From assembly GCF_900184225.1 (NCBI RefSeq), contig NZ_FXWZ01000003.1, positions 574,872 to 638,871 of the forward strand: a stretch of 64,000 nucleotides of DNA, in the 5' to 3' direction. The notes under the pieces were generated by a model. The model had not been told where the DNA came from, did not search any database, and saw only the letters and a list, made by a program, of their open reading frames with translations. Shown piece after piece: positions 16,210-24,209 of this stretch. Made by a program: the position numbers and the translations under genes. Position 1 is the stretch's first letter. The number at the start of each line of letters is the position of its first letter. The DNA comes from Brevibacterium ihuae. GTDB lineage: Bacteria; Actinomycetota; Actinomycetes; Actinomycetales; Brevibacteriaceae.

Positions 16210-17772
16210 CTACGCCCTGCCGGGGAAGCGCGCCCGCTGGTTCACCGCATTCATCATCCGCGACCGCTCGAGGGTGAACTGCTCGAGCAGGTAGAGCTCG
16301 ACCGCGCGCTCCTTCTCCCCTCCGACCCCGGCGAGCACCCGGGTCCGGGTGGCGGCGAGGTTGGCGGCGATCCGGATGAGCGAACGCATGTGGTCCTTGG
16401 CGTGGGGGAACTGGGAGGCCCAGCGCTTGCCGGCCCGCCGGCCCTTCCACGTGCCGAGCATGTCGACCTCTGGGTGGGTGAGCCAGCCGGCGTTCGCGTA
16501 GTCGCCGAGCGACTGCCGGGTATGGGTCGCCTCGTTGTGGCGGAACAGGAGCCCGGTGCCGAACCAGCCGATCGCGATGAGCGCCGACAGGCCGATGAGC
16601 ACGGCGAGGCCGACGATGCCCGGCATCGCGGACATCACCGTCGCCATGCCGTTCCACAGACCGTGGAGCAGCATCCCGGCGATGAGCCCGGGGATCCACA
16701 TGATGACGGTGAGCCACCAGGCGCCGCGCCGGGCCGCGAAGCCGATCGCGATTCCGGCGCAGGCGACGAAGGCGGAATGGAGGAGCGGACTCATGAGGCA
16801 GCGCATGATGAAGGTCTGCCACAGCCCGGCCTGCGCGGCCTCGACGTAGGCACCGCCGAGGTAGAGGATGTTCTCCGTGAATGCGAAGCCGGCGCCGATG
16901 AGGCTGCCGTAGACCCAGCCGTCGAGCGGGCCCTCGAAGTACTTGCGCGCCGCGAGCACGATGACGACGAGGAGGACGCCCTTGGTGATCTCCTCGGTGA
17001 CCGGCGCCATGACCACCGCGCCGAAGACGTCGCCCGAGGCGTCGAGGCCGATGAAGGACAGGGCGTAGATGCCGAGGGCGCTCGCGATGAGGGTCATGAC
17101 GACCGAGGCGACCGCGCCCCACAGCAGGCACACGACGAGCAGGAGCTTGGGCTGCGGCTTCCACCGGTCGAAGAGCATGACCATGACGACGATGAAGATC
17201 AGCGGGATCGCCGACAGCGCCACGACCAGCGGTCCGGCCCCTTCGAACGAGAACGCACCGAGGAGGAGGATGACGAGGAATCCGAGAGCGAGGATGACGC
17301 CGAGGATCGCAGCGGCGACGATCCGCGCGATGTTCGCACCCGCGGTGGGATCGGTCCGCGGCATCCGGCGTGCGGCCTGGGCGGCCCACGGGGCGTTGAC
17401 CGGACCGCCGGAGTGCTGCTGCACCTGCGCCCGGACCCGCATCTCCTGGGTGACGGTGGGCGAGAACCGCGGCTGGGCGTACACCCGCTGGGCGGGCTGC
17501 ATCCCACCGCCGTGCGGGGGGTGGTTCCAGCCCTGTCCGGGCCCCCGCTGCAGAGGTGCGCCGCCCGGCTGCGGGCCCTGCCACGGCTGCGGCGGGCCGG
17601 CCGGACCCGCGGCGGGGCGGCCGCCGGGGCCGGGAGCACCCCGACGTCCCGTCGCCTGCTGCCCCGGAGCATGCACGCCGGGCGCACCGGGTCCGCCCGG
17701 AGCACCGTGCGCGGGCGCGGAGCGGCCGGGGCCGACGGGTCCTCGGTGGGGGTGCTGGGGGTGGTGGCTCAT
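16210..17772 (-). CDS. PrsW-family intramembrane metalloprotease
   Basis: A 520-residue protein with a Pro/Gly/His-rich cytosolic tail (residues 1-140) and about eight membrane helices. Family motifs are all present: E260-E261 (VTEEITKG), GFAFTEN around E300, H332 (LLHSAFVAC) and H370 (LLHGLWNG). PrsW enzymes perform site-1 cleavage of anti-sigma factors, as with RsiW in Bacillus. No sigma/anti-sigma pair lies nearby. The start has the weak ribosome site GAGGCAGG. It is the first gene of a two-gene unit with marP; a stop-start junction without spacing (TAGATG) joins them. Confidence 0.92.
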   Translation of the reverse strand: MSHHPQHPHRGPVGPGRSAPAHGAPGGPGAPGVHAPGQQATGRRGAPGPGGRPAAGPAGPPQPWQGPQPGGAPLQRGPGQGWNHPPHGGGMQPAQRVYAQPRFSPTVTQEMRVRAQVQQHSGGPVNAPWAAQAARRMPRTDPTAGANIARIVAAAILGVILALGFLVILLLGAFSFEGAGPLVVALSAIPLIFIVVMVMLFDRWKPQPKLLLVVCLLWGAVASVVMTLIASALGIYALSFIGLDASGDVFGAVVMAPVTEEITKGVLLVVIVLAARKYFEGPLDGWVYGSLIGAGFAFTENILYLGGAYVEAAQAGLWQTFIMRCLMSPLLHSAFVACAGIAIGFAARRGAWWLTVIMWIPGLIAGMLLHGLWNGMATVMSAMPGIVGLAVLIGLSALIAIGWFGTGLLFRHNEATHTRQSLGDYANAGWLTHPEVDMLGTWKGRRAGKRWASQFPHAKDHMRSLIRIAANLAATRTRVLAGVGGEKERAVELYLLEQFTLERSRMMNAVNQRARFPGRA

Positions 17773-17935
17773 ACCTGCCTCGATCGTCTGCGATGCCCCC
17801 GGGACGCGACCGGGCGGCGGTGCCTCGAACCAGCATAGACACTGCCGCGGACACCGCGGAGCCGCAGCACGTTGCGATCACGCAACACGACGGTGCCGTC
17901 TCGTGTCGCAGCCCGTCCCGCAGAGGCACGCACGA

Positions 17936-17968
17936 GGGGCCGGGCACCGTGTTCCGGTGCCCGGCCCC
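17936..17968 (-). terminator. Terminator downstream of mqo
   Basis: Perfect 14-bp arms (GGGGCCGGGCACCG / CGGTGCCCGGCCCC) around a 5-nt loop, 88 nt beyond the mqo stop. It also shields mqo from the prsW promoter region. The rest of 17773-18055 holds no gene. Confidence 0.8.
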
Positions 17969-18055
17969 TGTGTGGGATGCCGATCGCGGGAACTCACGGT
18001 CGCGGCGGGGATCCCTCCCCGTCGCGGCCCCGTCCGGCCCGCAGCCGGTCCGGCG

Positions 18056-19534
18056 TCAGCGTGCGATCTGCAGCGTCCGCGCGGTGTACTCGGAGAGCTC
18101 GGTGAGGAGCGTCTCGTCCTCGTGGAGACGGCGGCCCAGCGAGGGCACCATCGACTTGAGCTTCGGCTCCCATCCCGCGTACTGCTGGGGGAAGCAGGTG
18201 GCGAGCAGGTTGAGCATGATCGGTGCGGCGGTCGACGCGCCCGGCGAGGCGCCGAGCAGCGCGGCGATCGAGCCGTCGGCCGCGGAGATGAGCTCGGTGC
18301 CGAATCCCAGCACTCCGCCCTTCGCTCCGTCGCGCTTCATCACCTGGACGCGCTGCCCGGCGGTGATGAACTCCCAGTCGGACGGATTGACCTCGGGCGT
18401 GAACTCGCCGAGCATCTCGAAGCGGTCCTTCTTCGAGGACGCGAGCTCGCCGACGAGATACTTGACGAGGTCGAAGTTGTCCTTCGCCACGTTGAGCATG
18501 ACCGGCAGGTTGTTGCCGCGCACCGAGAAGGGCAGGTCGGTGAAGCGGCCCGACTTGAGGAACTTCGGGGAGAACCCGGCGTAGGGGCCGAACATCAGGT
18601 AGCGCTTCCCGTTGACCACGCGGGTGTCGAGGTGCGGCACCGACATCGGCGGGGCGCCGAACGCGGCCTGGCCGTAGACCTTGGCGTGGTGTCGGTCGAC
18701 GAGATCCGGGTTCGAGGTGCGGAGGAACAGCCCGGAGACCGGGAATCCGCCGTAGCCGCGGCCCTCGGCGATGCCGGACTTCTGGAGGAGGTGGAGGGCA
18801 CCGCCGCCGCCGCCGATGAACACGAAGCGGGCATTGACGTCGAAGGCGTCGCCAGCGGCGGAATCCTTGATCGAGACGCGCCAGCCGTCGGCGGTGCGGT
18901 TGAGGTCGGTGACCGCGTGACCGGTGCGGATCTGGCTGCCCCGGTTCCCCATGTGGGTGAGGAGCTGGCGGGTGAGGGATCCGAAGTCGACGTCCGTGCC
19001 GGTCTGGAACCGGGAGAGGCCGTTGACCTGCCCGGGGCCCCGGTTCTCGAACATCAGCGGCAGCCACTCGGCCTGCACGGCCGGGTCGTCGGTGTACTCC
19101 ATGTCGGCGAACAGCGGGTTGCGGACCATGGTCTCGTACCGCTTGCGGATGTAGTCACGGCCCTTCTCGCCCCGCCCGTAGCTGATGTGCGGGACCTGGT
19201 TGATGAAGGACGACGGATCGGTGATGACGCCCTCGTCGAGCAGATAGGACCAGAACTGGCGCGAGACGTGGAACTGCTCGTTGATGTTCACGGCCTTGGC
19301 GATGTCGATGTCGCCGTTCGCGTCGGCCGGCGAGTAGTTGAGCTCGCACAGGGCGGCGTGGCCGGTGCCCGCGTTGTTCCACGGATCGGAGCTCTCACGC
19401 GCCACGTAATCGAGGCGCTCGTAGACGCGGATGTCCCACTCCGGCTGCAGATCGGTGAGCATGGCGCCCAGAGTGGCGCTCATGATCCCGCCGCCGATGA
19501 GGACTACATCGACGCTTTCCTTGGTGTAGGTCAT
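18056..19534 (-). CDS. mqo: Malate:quinone oxidoreductase
   Basis: A peripheral membrane flavoenzyme that oxidises malate to oxaloacetate and passes electrons to (mena)quinone, replacing or supplementing NAD-malate dehydrogenase in the TCA cycle. The 492-residue length is typical. The N-terminus has the FAD fingerprint DVVLIGGGIMSATLGAML and YERLDYVARESSDPWNNAGTGH, both diagnostic for Mqo; SPGAS and the C-terminal FPQQYAGWEPKL are also conserved. GAGGTAACA precedes the ATG as ribosome-binding site. The gene stands alone with its own terminator. It could supply oxaloacetate to pckG (35479). Confidence 0.97.
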   Translation of the reverse strand: MTYTKESVDVVLIGGGIMSATLGAMLTDLQPEWDIRVYERLDYVARESSDPWNNAGTGHAALCELNYSPADANGDIDIAKAVNINEQFHVSRQFWSYLLDEGVITDPSSFINQVPHISYGRGEKGRDYIRKRYETMVRNPLFADMEYTDDPAVQAEWLPLMFENRGPGQVNGLSRFQTGTDVDFGSLTRQLLTHMGNRGSQIRTGHAVTDLNRTADGWRVSIKDSAAGDAFDVNARFVFIGGGGGALHLLQKSGIAEGRGYGGFPVSGLFLRTSNPDLVDRHHAKVYGQAAFGAPPMSVPHLDTRVVNGKRYLMFGPYAGFSPKFLKSGRFTDLPFSVRGNNLPVMLNVAKDNFDLVKYLVGELASSKKDRFEMLGEFTPEVNPSDWEFITAGQRVQVMKRDGAKGGVLGFGTELISAADGSIAALLGASPGASTAAPIMLNLLATCFPQQYAGWEPKLKSMVPSLGRRLHEDETLLTELSEYTARTLQIAR

Positions 19535-19863
19535 TGTTACCTCGGCTCAGTTCGCACGGGGCGCACCGCTCTCCGGCACGCCTGATGTCTGCCCTCGACT
19601 CTACTCCGCTCCGGCGTGCGAACCGAACTCGGGTCCGGTCCGCGAGCAGCCTCCGAACCACTGCTCGGAACCGGTCCGGCACCGGGTCCACAGGTCCCGC
19701 GCAGCGCCGGATCGGCAGCGCGCCGACACGGCGTCGAACTCGGCGCTGATGCCTGGGGACGGACAGTCGACCCCTGCTGTCGCACACCGGTGGACAGCGC
19801 GGACCGGTCCACAGACGACGGCCCGGACTTCCGCAGGCCGGCTCGGCGCGATGACCTGGGTGC
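19535..19863. other. Divergent intergenic region mqo / LPXTG gene
   Basis: No gene is supported. A short inverted repeat, GTGGAC...GTCCAC (about 19792-19815), lies 50 bp before the surface-protein start and could be an operator. I see no clear -10/-35 pair and no ribosome site for the downstream ATG. Confidence 0.5.
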
Positions 19864-21444
19864 ATGAATCCGCCGTCCTCGCCCCCGCATCCGTCCTCCG
19901 CCCTCCCGTCGGCTCGCCTCGTGGCGGCTCTCGCGTCGCTCCTCGTGCTCACCGCCCTCCTCCTGTCCCCCATGCCCGCGCCGGCGCGCGCGGCCGATCT
20001 CGGCCCGACGACGGAAGCCGACTCCGCGCGCGGTCTCGGTCCGGCGCCCGAGGTCCTCGGCCCCGGTCGCTGGCACCGCAGCTCGGAGGGGAGGACGTGG
20101 TACGGCGCGTACCGGTCCCTCGAGGACGGATACGCCTACTGCGTCGACGCGGGCCGGGCCACTCCGCTCCCCCGCTTCTTCCGGGATTCCGCACCCCGGG
20201 AAATCGCGAGTCCGCAGACGGCCTGGGCCCTCCACGCCTACGGGGACTCCGAGGAGCGGGACGTCCACTCCGCCCTGTCGGCGATCGCGAAGCTCGATCC
20301 CGCCGTGCCGCACCGCCACGTCATCGATCCGGCCGAACCGTCCGCGCTCGGCCCCGGGTTCCGGGGTGCGGCCGCGGCGAAGTCGCGGATCTCCAAGGAG
20401 GCCGCGCGGTTCGCCGGTCCGTACACCCTCGAGATCGACATCGCCGCACCCCCGCGCGGATCACTCCGGACGACCGCGCGGATCCATGTCGAATCCGCCT
20501 CCGGGAACGCCGTGCCCGGCCTCACCGTCGACCTCGAGGCCACGGGCGGGACGGTCGCGGCCGCCGCGGTGACCACCGCGGCGGAACCAGTCGAGGTCGA
20601 GGTCACCGTATTCCCTCCGGCCATGGCCTACGGCACTCCGGGCTCCCCCTTGACGGACTCCCCCGACACCGCGCCCGCGGAGCTCCGGCCGGAGATCCGC
20701 CTCTCCGCACGCGCCTCGGGGATCCCTCCGACGACCGTCCGCTTCCATGAGGCGGCGGGGCCAGGCTCCGCGCGGGTGCAGAACATCATCTCCGCGGACG
20801 CACCGCAATCCGTCACCGCCGATCGGCGGCTCGTGCTCGATCCGGTGCCGGTACCCTCCGAGGAGGCCTCGCCGCCCCCGCGCCCCGAACACCCCTCGGT
20901 GCCGACGGCCGAACCCTCTCCGACCGCGCCGCCGGCGCCGGAACCGAGCACAGCGCCGAGCCCCTCGACGCCCCCGGCGCCTCCGGCGCCCGCACCGACA
21001 GCCTCGCCCGAGCCCTCGACCCCGCCGACGTCTGCGCCCGTACCGACCTCAACACAGCCCGCCCCTGCGGAACCCGGGTCTCCGGCGCCTGCGGAACCCG
21101 GGTCTCCGGCGCCTGCGGAACCCGTGCCCACCGGAAGCACGACGTCACCACTGCCAACCGATCCGTCGGGCACCGATCCGTCGGGCACCGATCCGTCGGG
21201 CACCGAGCCTGCGGACACCGAGCCGTCCGGCACCGCACCGGCCGTCGGGCCGGCACCGGAGCGCGATTCCGTCGCCGCACCGACCTCGGCGCCGTCTCCG
21301 CGCACCCCGGCGGCCCCGGAGACCGCAGGAGCGGACGAGCTGCCGCGCACCGGAGCGGGTTCGCACGCACTCATCGGCCTCGCACTCGTCCTCGTCGGGA
21401 CCGGCACCGGTGCCCTCGTCCTCAGCGGACGGCGCCGCAGGTGA
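19864..21444 (+). CDS. LPXTG-anchored surface protein with possible thioester domain
   Basis: 526 residues. A signal peptide (about 1-44, cleavage near APARAAD) leads to a compact domain (70-190) containing the only cysteine, C93 in DGYAYCVDAG, and Q118 in SPQTAWALHAYGD. YC and xQxAW motifs are the Cys and Gln partners of Gram-positive thioester (TQXA) adhesin domains. A beta-rich domain follows (about 185-320), then a Pro/Ser/Thr stalk with in-frame repeats (PAEPGSPA and DPSGT units), and a sorting signal LPRTG, hydrophobic helix and RRRR tail. It is a wall-attached stalked protein, possibly an adhesin. No sortase gene lies nearby. Thioester chemistry is inferred, not shown. Confidence 0.82.
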   Translation: MNPPSSPPHPSSALPSARLVAALASLLVLTALLLSPMPAPARAADLGPTTEADSARGLGPAPEVLGPGRWHRSSEGRTWYGAYRSLEDGYAYCVDAGRATPLPRFFRDSAPREIASPQTAWALHAYGDSEERDVHSALSAIAKLDPAVPHRHVIDPAEPSALGPGFRGAAAAKSRISKEAARFAGPYTLEIDIAAPPRGSLRTTARIHVESASGNAVPGLTVDLEATGGTVAAAAVTTAAEPVEVEVTVFPPAMAYGTPGSPLTDSPDTAPAELRPEIRLSARASGIPPTTVRFHEAAGPGSARVQNIISADAPQSVTADRRLVLDPVPVPSEEASPPPRPEHPSVPTAEPSPTAPPAPEPSTAPSPSTPPAPPAPAPTASPEPSTPPTSAPVPTSTQPAPAEPGSPAPAEPGSPAPAEPVPTGSTTSPLPTDPSGTDPSGTDPSGTEPADTEPSGTAPAVGPAPERDSVAAPTSAPSPRTPAAPETAGADELPRTGAGSHALIGLALVLVGTGTGALVLSGRRRR

Positions 21445-21623
21445 GCCGCATTCGACGTGCGGGGCAGCAGGTGACGGCCCTCGCAGGCAGGGCCGCAGCA
21501 CGGGCCGAGACACGGGAGAAGGCCGGGCCGGGACGCACGACGGGCGCGGCAGCCCATCGCTGCCGCGCCCGTGCGCGTTCATCCGTGCGCCGCCGGGAGA
21601 TCATCCCGAAGGCGGGCCGGACA

Positions 21624-22088
21624 TCACCCTCCGGAGACCGCTGCGGCCAACCGGTTGAGCGTGTCCTCGAGCTCGGACTCCGACACGAGCGGCAGTCCGA
21701 TCTTCTTCGCGGTCTGCGGATCGACCTTGTCCCACGCATAGGTGTGGACGACCCGGGTGGCGTCGGCGCCCTCCGGCTCGAGCTCCCACACCCACTCCCA
21801 GCCGGGCGGCTCGGTGCCCGCCGGCGCGGTCTGCCAGGCGAGGAGCTTGCCCTCGTCGTAGCCCGTGACGTGGTTGTCGGTCTGGTACTCCCCGCCCATG
21901 TGCTCACCATTCATGTTCATGGTGAAGACCTGGCCGTTCGCGGTGATCCGGTCGGTCTTGGAATCCGACACGATGAACCCGGATCCGTCGAGCTCGTGAT
22001 GGCGCTCGGGATTGGACAGGATCTCGAAGATGTCCTTGGCGGGTGCGTCGATGGTGCGCGACACGGTGATGCTGGTCTGATCCGACAT
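21624..22088 (-). CDS. SRPBCC/START-like domain protein
   Basis: A 154-residue polyketide-cyclase/ligand-binding fold protein: an N-terminal strand ITVSRTIDAPAKDIFEILSNPERHHELDGSG, the middle NGEHMGGEYQTDNHVTGYDEGKLLAWQ, and a long C-terminal helix (SESELEDTLNRLAAAV). Such proteins bind hydrophobic ligands or act as cyclases/aromatases; the ligand is unknown. Of two adjacent ATGs I prefer the second, placed 5 nt after GAGAGG. It lies 36 nt downstream of acetoacetyl-CoA synthetase start-side DNA on the opposite reading order (its start faces the end of that gene on the same strand), so it may be read from the same message. Confidence 0.85.
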   Translation of the reverse strand: MSDQTSITVSRTIDAPAKDIFEILSNPERHHELDGSGFIVSDSKTDRITANGQVFTMNMNGEHMGGEYQTDNHVTGYDEGKLLAWQTAPAGTEPPGWEWVWELEPEGADATRVVHTYAWDKVDPQTAKKIGLPLVSESELEDTLNRLAAAVSGG

Positions 22089-22127
22089 CATGACCTCTCT
22101 TTCCTCGTCGTTAGCTGTCCTTCGACG

Positions 22128-24128
22128 CTATCGGCCGGAACGGCGCTCGGCAAAGCGCCGGGCATGATTCACATACCAATCCAAGACTTCCGGATCGGCC
22201 GCGGTGCCCCGGTTGATCGTGTCCGGCGACGCGCCCTGGAAGATCTTCTTGATCGGCACCTCCATGAGCTTTCCGGTGCGGGTGGTCGGTACGGCCGGGG
22301 CGGCGATGATCTCGTCGGGGACGTAGCGCGGGGACACCTCGGACCGGATCCGGGCGACGATCGCCTTCCGGAGCTCCTCGTCGACCTCGACTCCGGGCTG
22401 CGGGACGACGAACAGCGGCATGTAGTAGTCGCCGCCGGACAGCTCCGCGCCGATGACCATCGAGGACTGCACGCCCTCGACGGCGTCCACGGCCTGGCAG
22501 ATGTCGGCCGAGCCCATCCGGATCCCGCCGCGGTTGATCGTCGAATCCGAGCGGCCGTGGATGATGTACTGACCGCCGGGCCGCTTGGTCACCCAATCTC
22601 CATGCCGCCAGACGCCGGGGTAGGCGTCGAAGTACGCCGCCCGGTAGCGGCTGCCGTCGGGATCGTTCCAGAACTTCACCGGCATCGAGGGCATCGGCTT
22701 CGTCACGACGAACTCGCCGACCTCGTCGGTCACCGAGCGCCCCTGGGGGTCGAAGGAGTCGGCGGCGACGGCGAGGTAGGCACCCTGGAGCTCCCCGCGC
22801 ACGATCGGGTCGTAGGGGTTCGAGCCGATGAATCCGGTGGCGATGTCGGTGCCGCCGGAGTCGGAGCCGAGGTGGATGTCGGGGCTCACATGGGCATAGA
22901 CCCAGTCCCACGTCGAATCGGGCAGCGGGGAGCCGGTCGACAGGATCGATCGGAGTGAGGACAGGTTGTACCGGGCGGCCGGGGACACCCCGGACTTCTC
23001 GATCATCGAGAGGATCGCGGCCCCGGTGCCGAAGTTCGTCACCTTCTCCCGCTCGCAGATCTCGAACTGCTTGTCCGCGACGCCGGCGACGGGCGAGCCG
23101 TCGTAGGTGACGATCGTCGCGCCGACGAGCAGGCTGTTGACGAGGAGGTTCCACACCACCCACGTGGTCGCCACCGCAGAGTAGTGGCGCCCGCCCTCGA
23201 ACGCCTCCTGCTGCAGGGTGTTCGCCTTCAGCGCCTCGAGCGTGACGCCGCCGTGGCCGTGCACGATCCCCTTCGGCTTGCCGGTGGTCCCGGAGGAGTA
23301 GAGGACCCACAGCGGGTGGGAGAACTCGACCGGCTCGAACCGCGGCTCGACCGGCTCGGCGACGATGCGGGAGTACAGGGTGGTGCTCGCCCGGGATTCC
23401 GCTGCGGCGGCCGCGCGGTCCGCCGCATCCGGGAGCTGATCGACGAGGACGTGCTCGCGAACCGTCGGCAGTGCCTCGAGGAGGTCGTCAACCGTGCCGG
23501 TGAGATCGTGCTCGGTGCCGTTGAACAGGTAGCCGTCGACGGTGAGGAGGACGGTCGGCTCGATCTGCGCGAACCGGTCGGCGATCCCCTTGATGCCGAA
23601 GTCGGGGCTCACCACCGACCACACCGCTCCGACCGTCGCGCACGCGAGCAGGGCCTCGGCGGCCTGCGGGATGTTCGGCAGCACCGCGCACACGGTGTCG
23701 CCGGGGGCCACCCCGCGCTCGCGCAGCCAGGCGGCGAGCGCACCCACGCGGCCGCGCAGCGCGCTCCACGTGATCGACTCGCGGCGCTCGTCCTCGTGCA
23801 GGCCGACGATCGCCTCGGCATCGGGGCGGGTCGCGGCGTGCCGGAGGATGTTCTCCGCGTAGTTGCACGTCGCACCTGCGAACCAGCGCACGTCGGGCAT
23901 CGTGTCGCCGCTGAGGACCGGCCCCTCGCCCCGATCGCCGATGACATCGAAGTACGTCCACATCGTCTCCCAGAACGGCTCGATGTTCTCCACCGACCAC
24001 TCGAGGATCTCCGCGTAGCCGGAGGTGCGGACGTCGTGCTCACGGGCGAGCCAGCGCTGGTAGTCGGCGAGGGCGCTCGCCTCCGCGCGCTCGCGCGGCG
24101 GGGTCCAGAGGACGGTGCGGTCGGTCAT
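22128..24128 (-). CDS. Acetoacetate-CoA ligase (acetoacetyl-CoA synthetase)
   Basis: A 666-residue ANL-superfamily enzyme that activates acetoacetate to acetoacetyl-CoA with ATP. The AMP-binding signature is YSSGTTGKPKGIVHG; the N-terminus (SVENIEPFWETMWTYFDV) and the DSGGTDIATGFIG pocket are specific for AacS rather than acetyl-CoA synthetase. The hinge and C-domain HGRSDSTINRGGIRMG and the catalytic lysine region RTGKLMEVPIKKI are present. GAAGGATCC upstream of ATG is the ribosome site. It probably feeds ketone bodies or products of Leu/aromatic degradation into acetyl-CoA. The SRPBCC gene follows after 36 nt and may be co-transcribed. Confidence 0.95.
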   Translation of the reverse strand: MTDRTVLWTPPRERAEASALADYQRWLAREHDVRTSGYAEILEWSVENIEPFWETMWTYFDVIGDRGEGPVLSGDTMPDVRWFAGATCNYAENILRHAATRPDAEAIVGLHEDERRESITWSALRGRVGALAAWLRERGVAPGDTVCAVLPNIPQAAEALLACATVGAVWSVVSPDFGIKGIADRFAQIEPTVLLTVDGYLFNGTEHDLTGTVDDLLEALPTVREHVLVDQLPDAADRAAAAAESRASTTLYSRIVAEPVEPRFEPVEFSHPLWVLYSSGTTGKPKGIVHGHGGVTLEALKANTLQQEAFEGGRHYSAVATTWVVWNLLVNSLLVGATIVTYDGSPVAGVADKQFEICEREKVTNFGTGAAILSMIEKSGVSPAARYNLSSLRSILSTGSPLPDSTWDWVYAHVSPDIHLGSDSGGTDIATGFIGSNPYDPIVRGELQGAYLAVAADSFDPQGRSVTDEVGEFVVTKPMPSMPVKFWNDPDGSRYRAAYFDAYPGVWRHGDWVTKRPGGQYIIHGRSDSTINRGGIRMGSADICQAVDAVEGVQSSMVIGAELSGGDYYMPLFVVPQPGVEVDEELRKAIVARIRSEVSPRYVPDEIIAAPAVPTTRTGKLMEVPIKKIFQGASPDTINRGTAADPEVLDWYVNHARRFAERRSGR

Positions 24129-24209
24129 GCGGATCCTTCACGTCGATGGGAAGTCTGCTGTCGGCCCCACCAGTTCTACCAGTCCCGGCGCGCCTGCGAA
24201 AGCCTCTGC

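Noticed and set aside
15511..17838. 775-codon open frame on the plus strand
   Set aside because: Antisense to prsW-marP; Asp/Glu/His-rich low-complexity product.
14951..17947. 998-codon open frame on the minus strand
   Set aside because: It runs across marP and prsW in another frame; both of those have complete catalytic motifs, and this one is mostly Arg/Pro.
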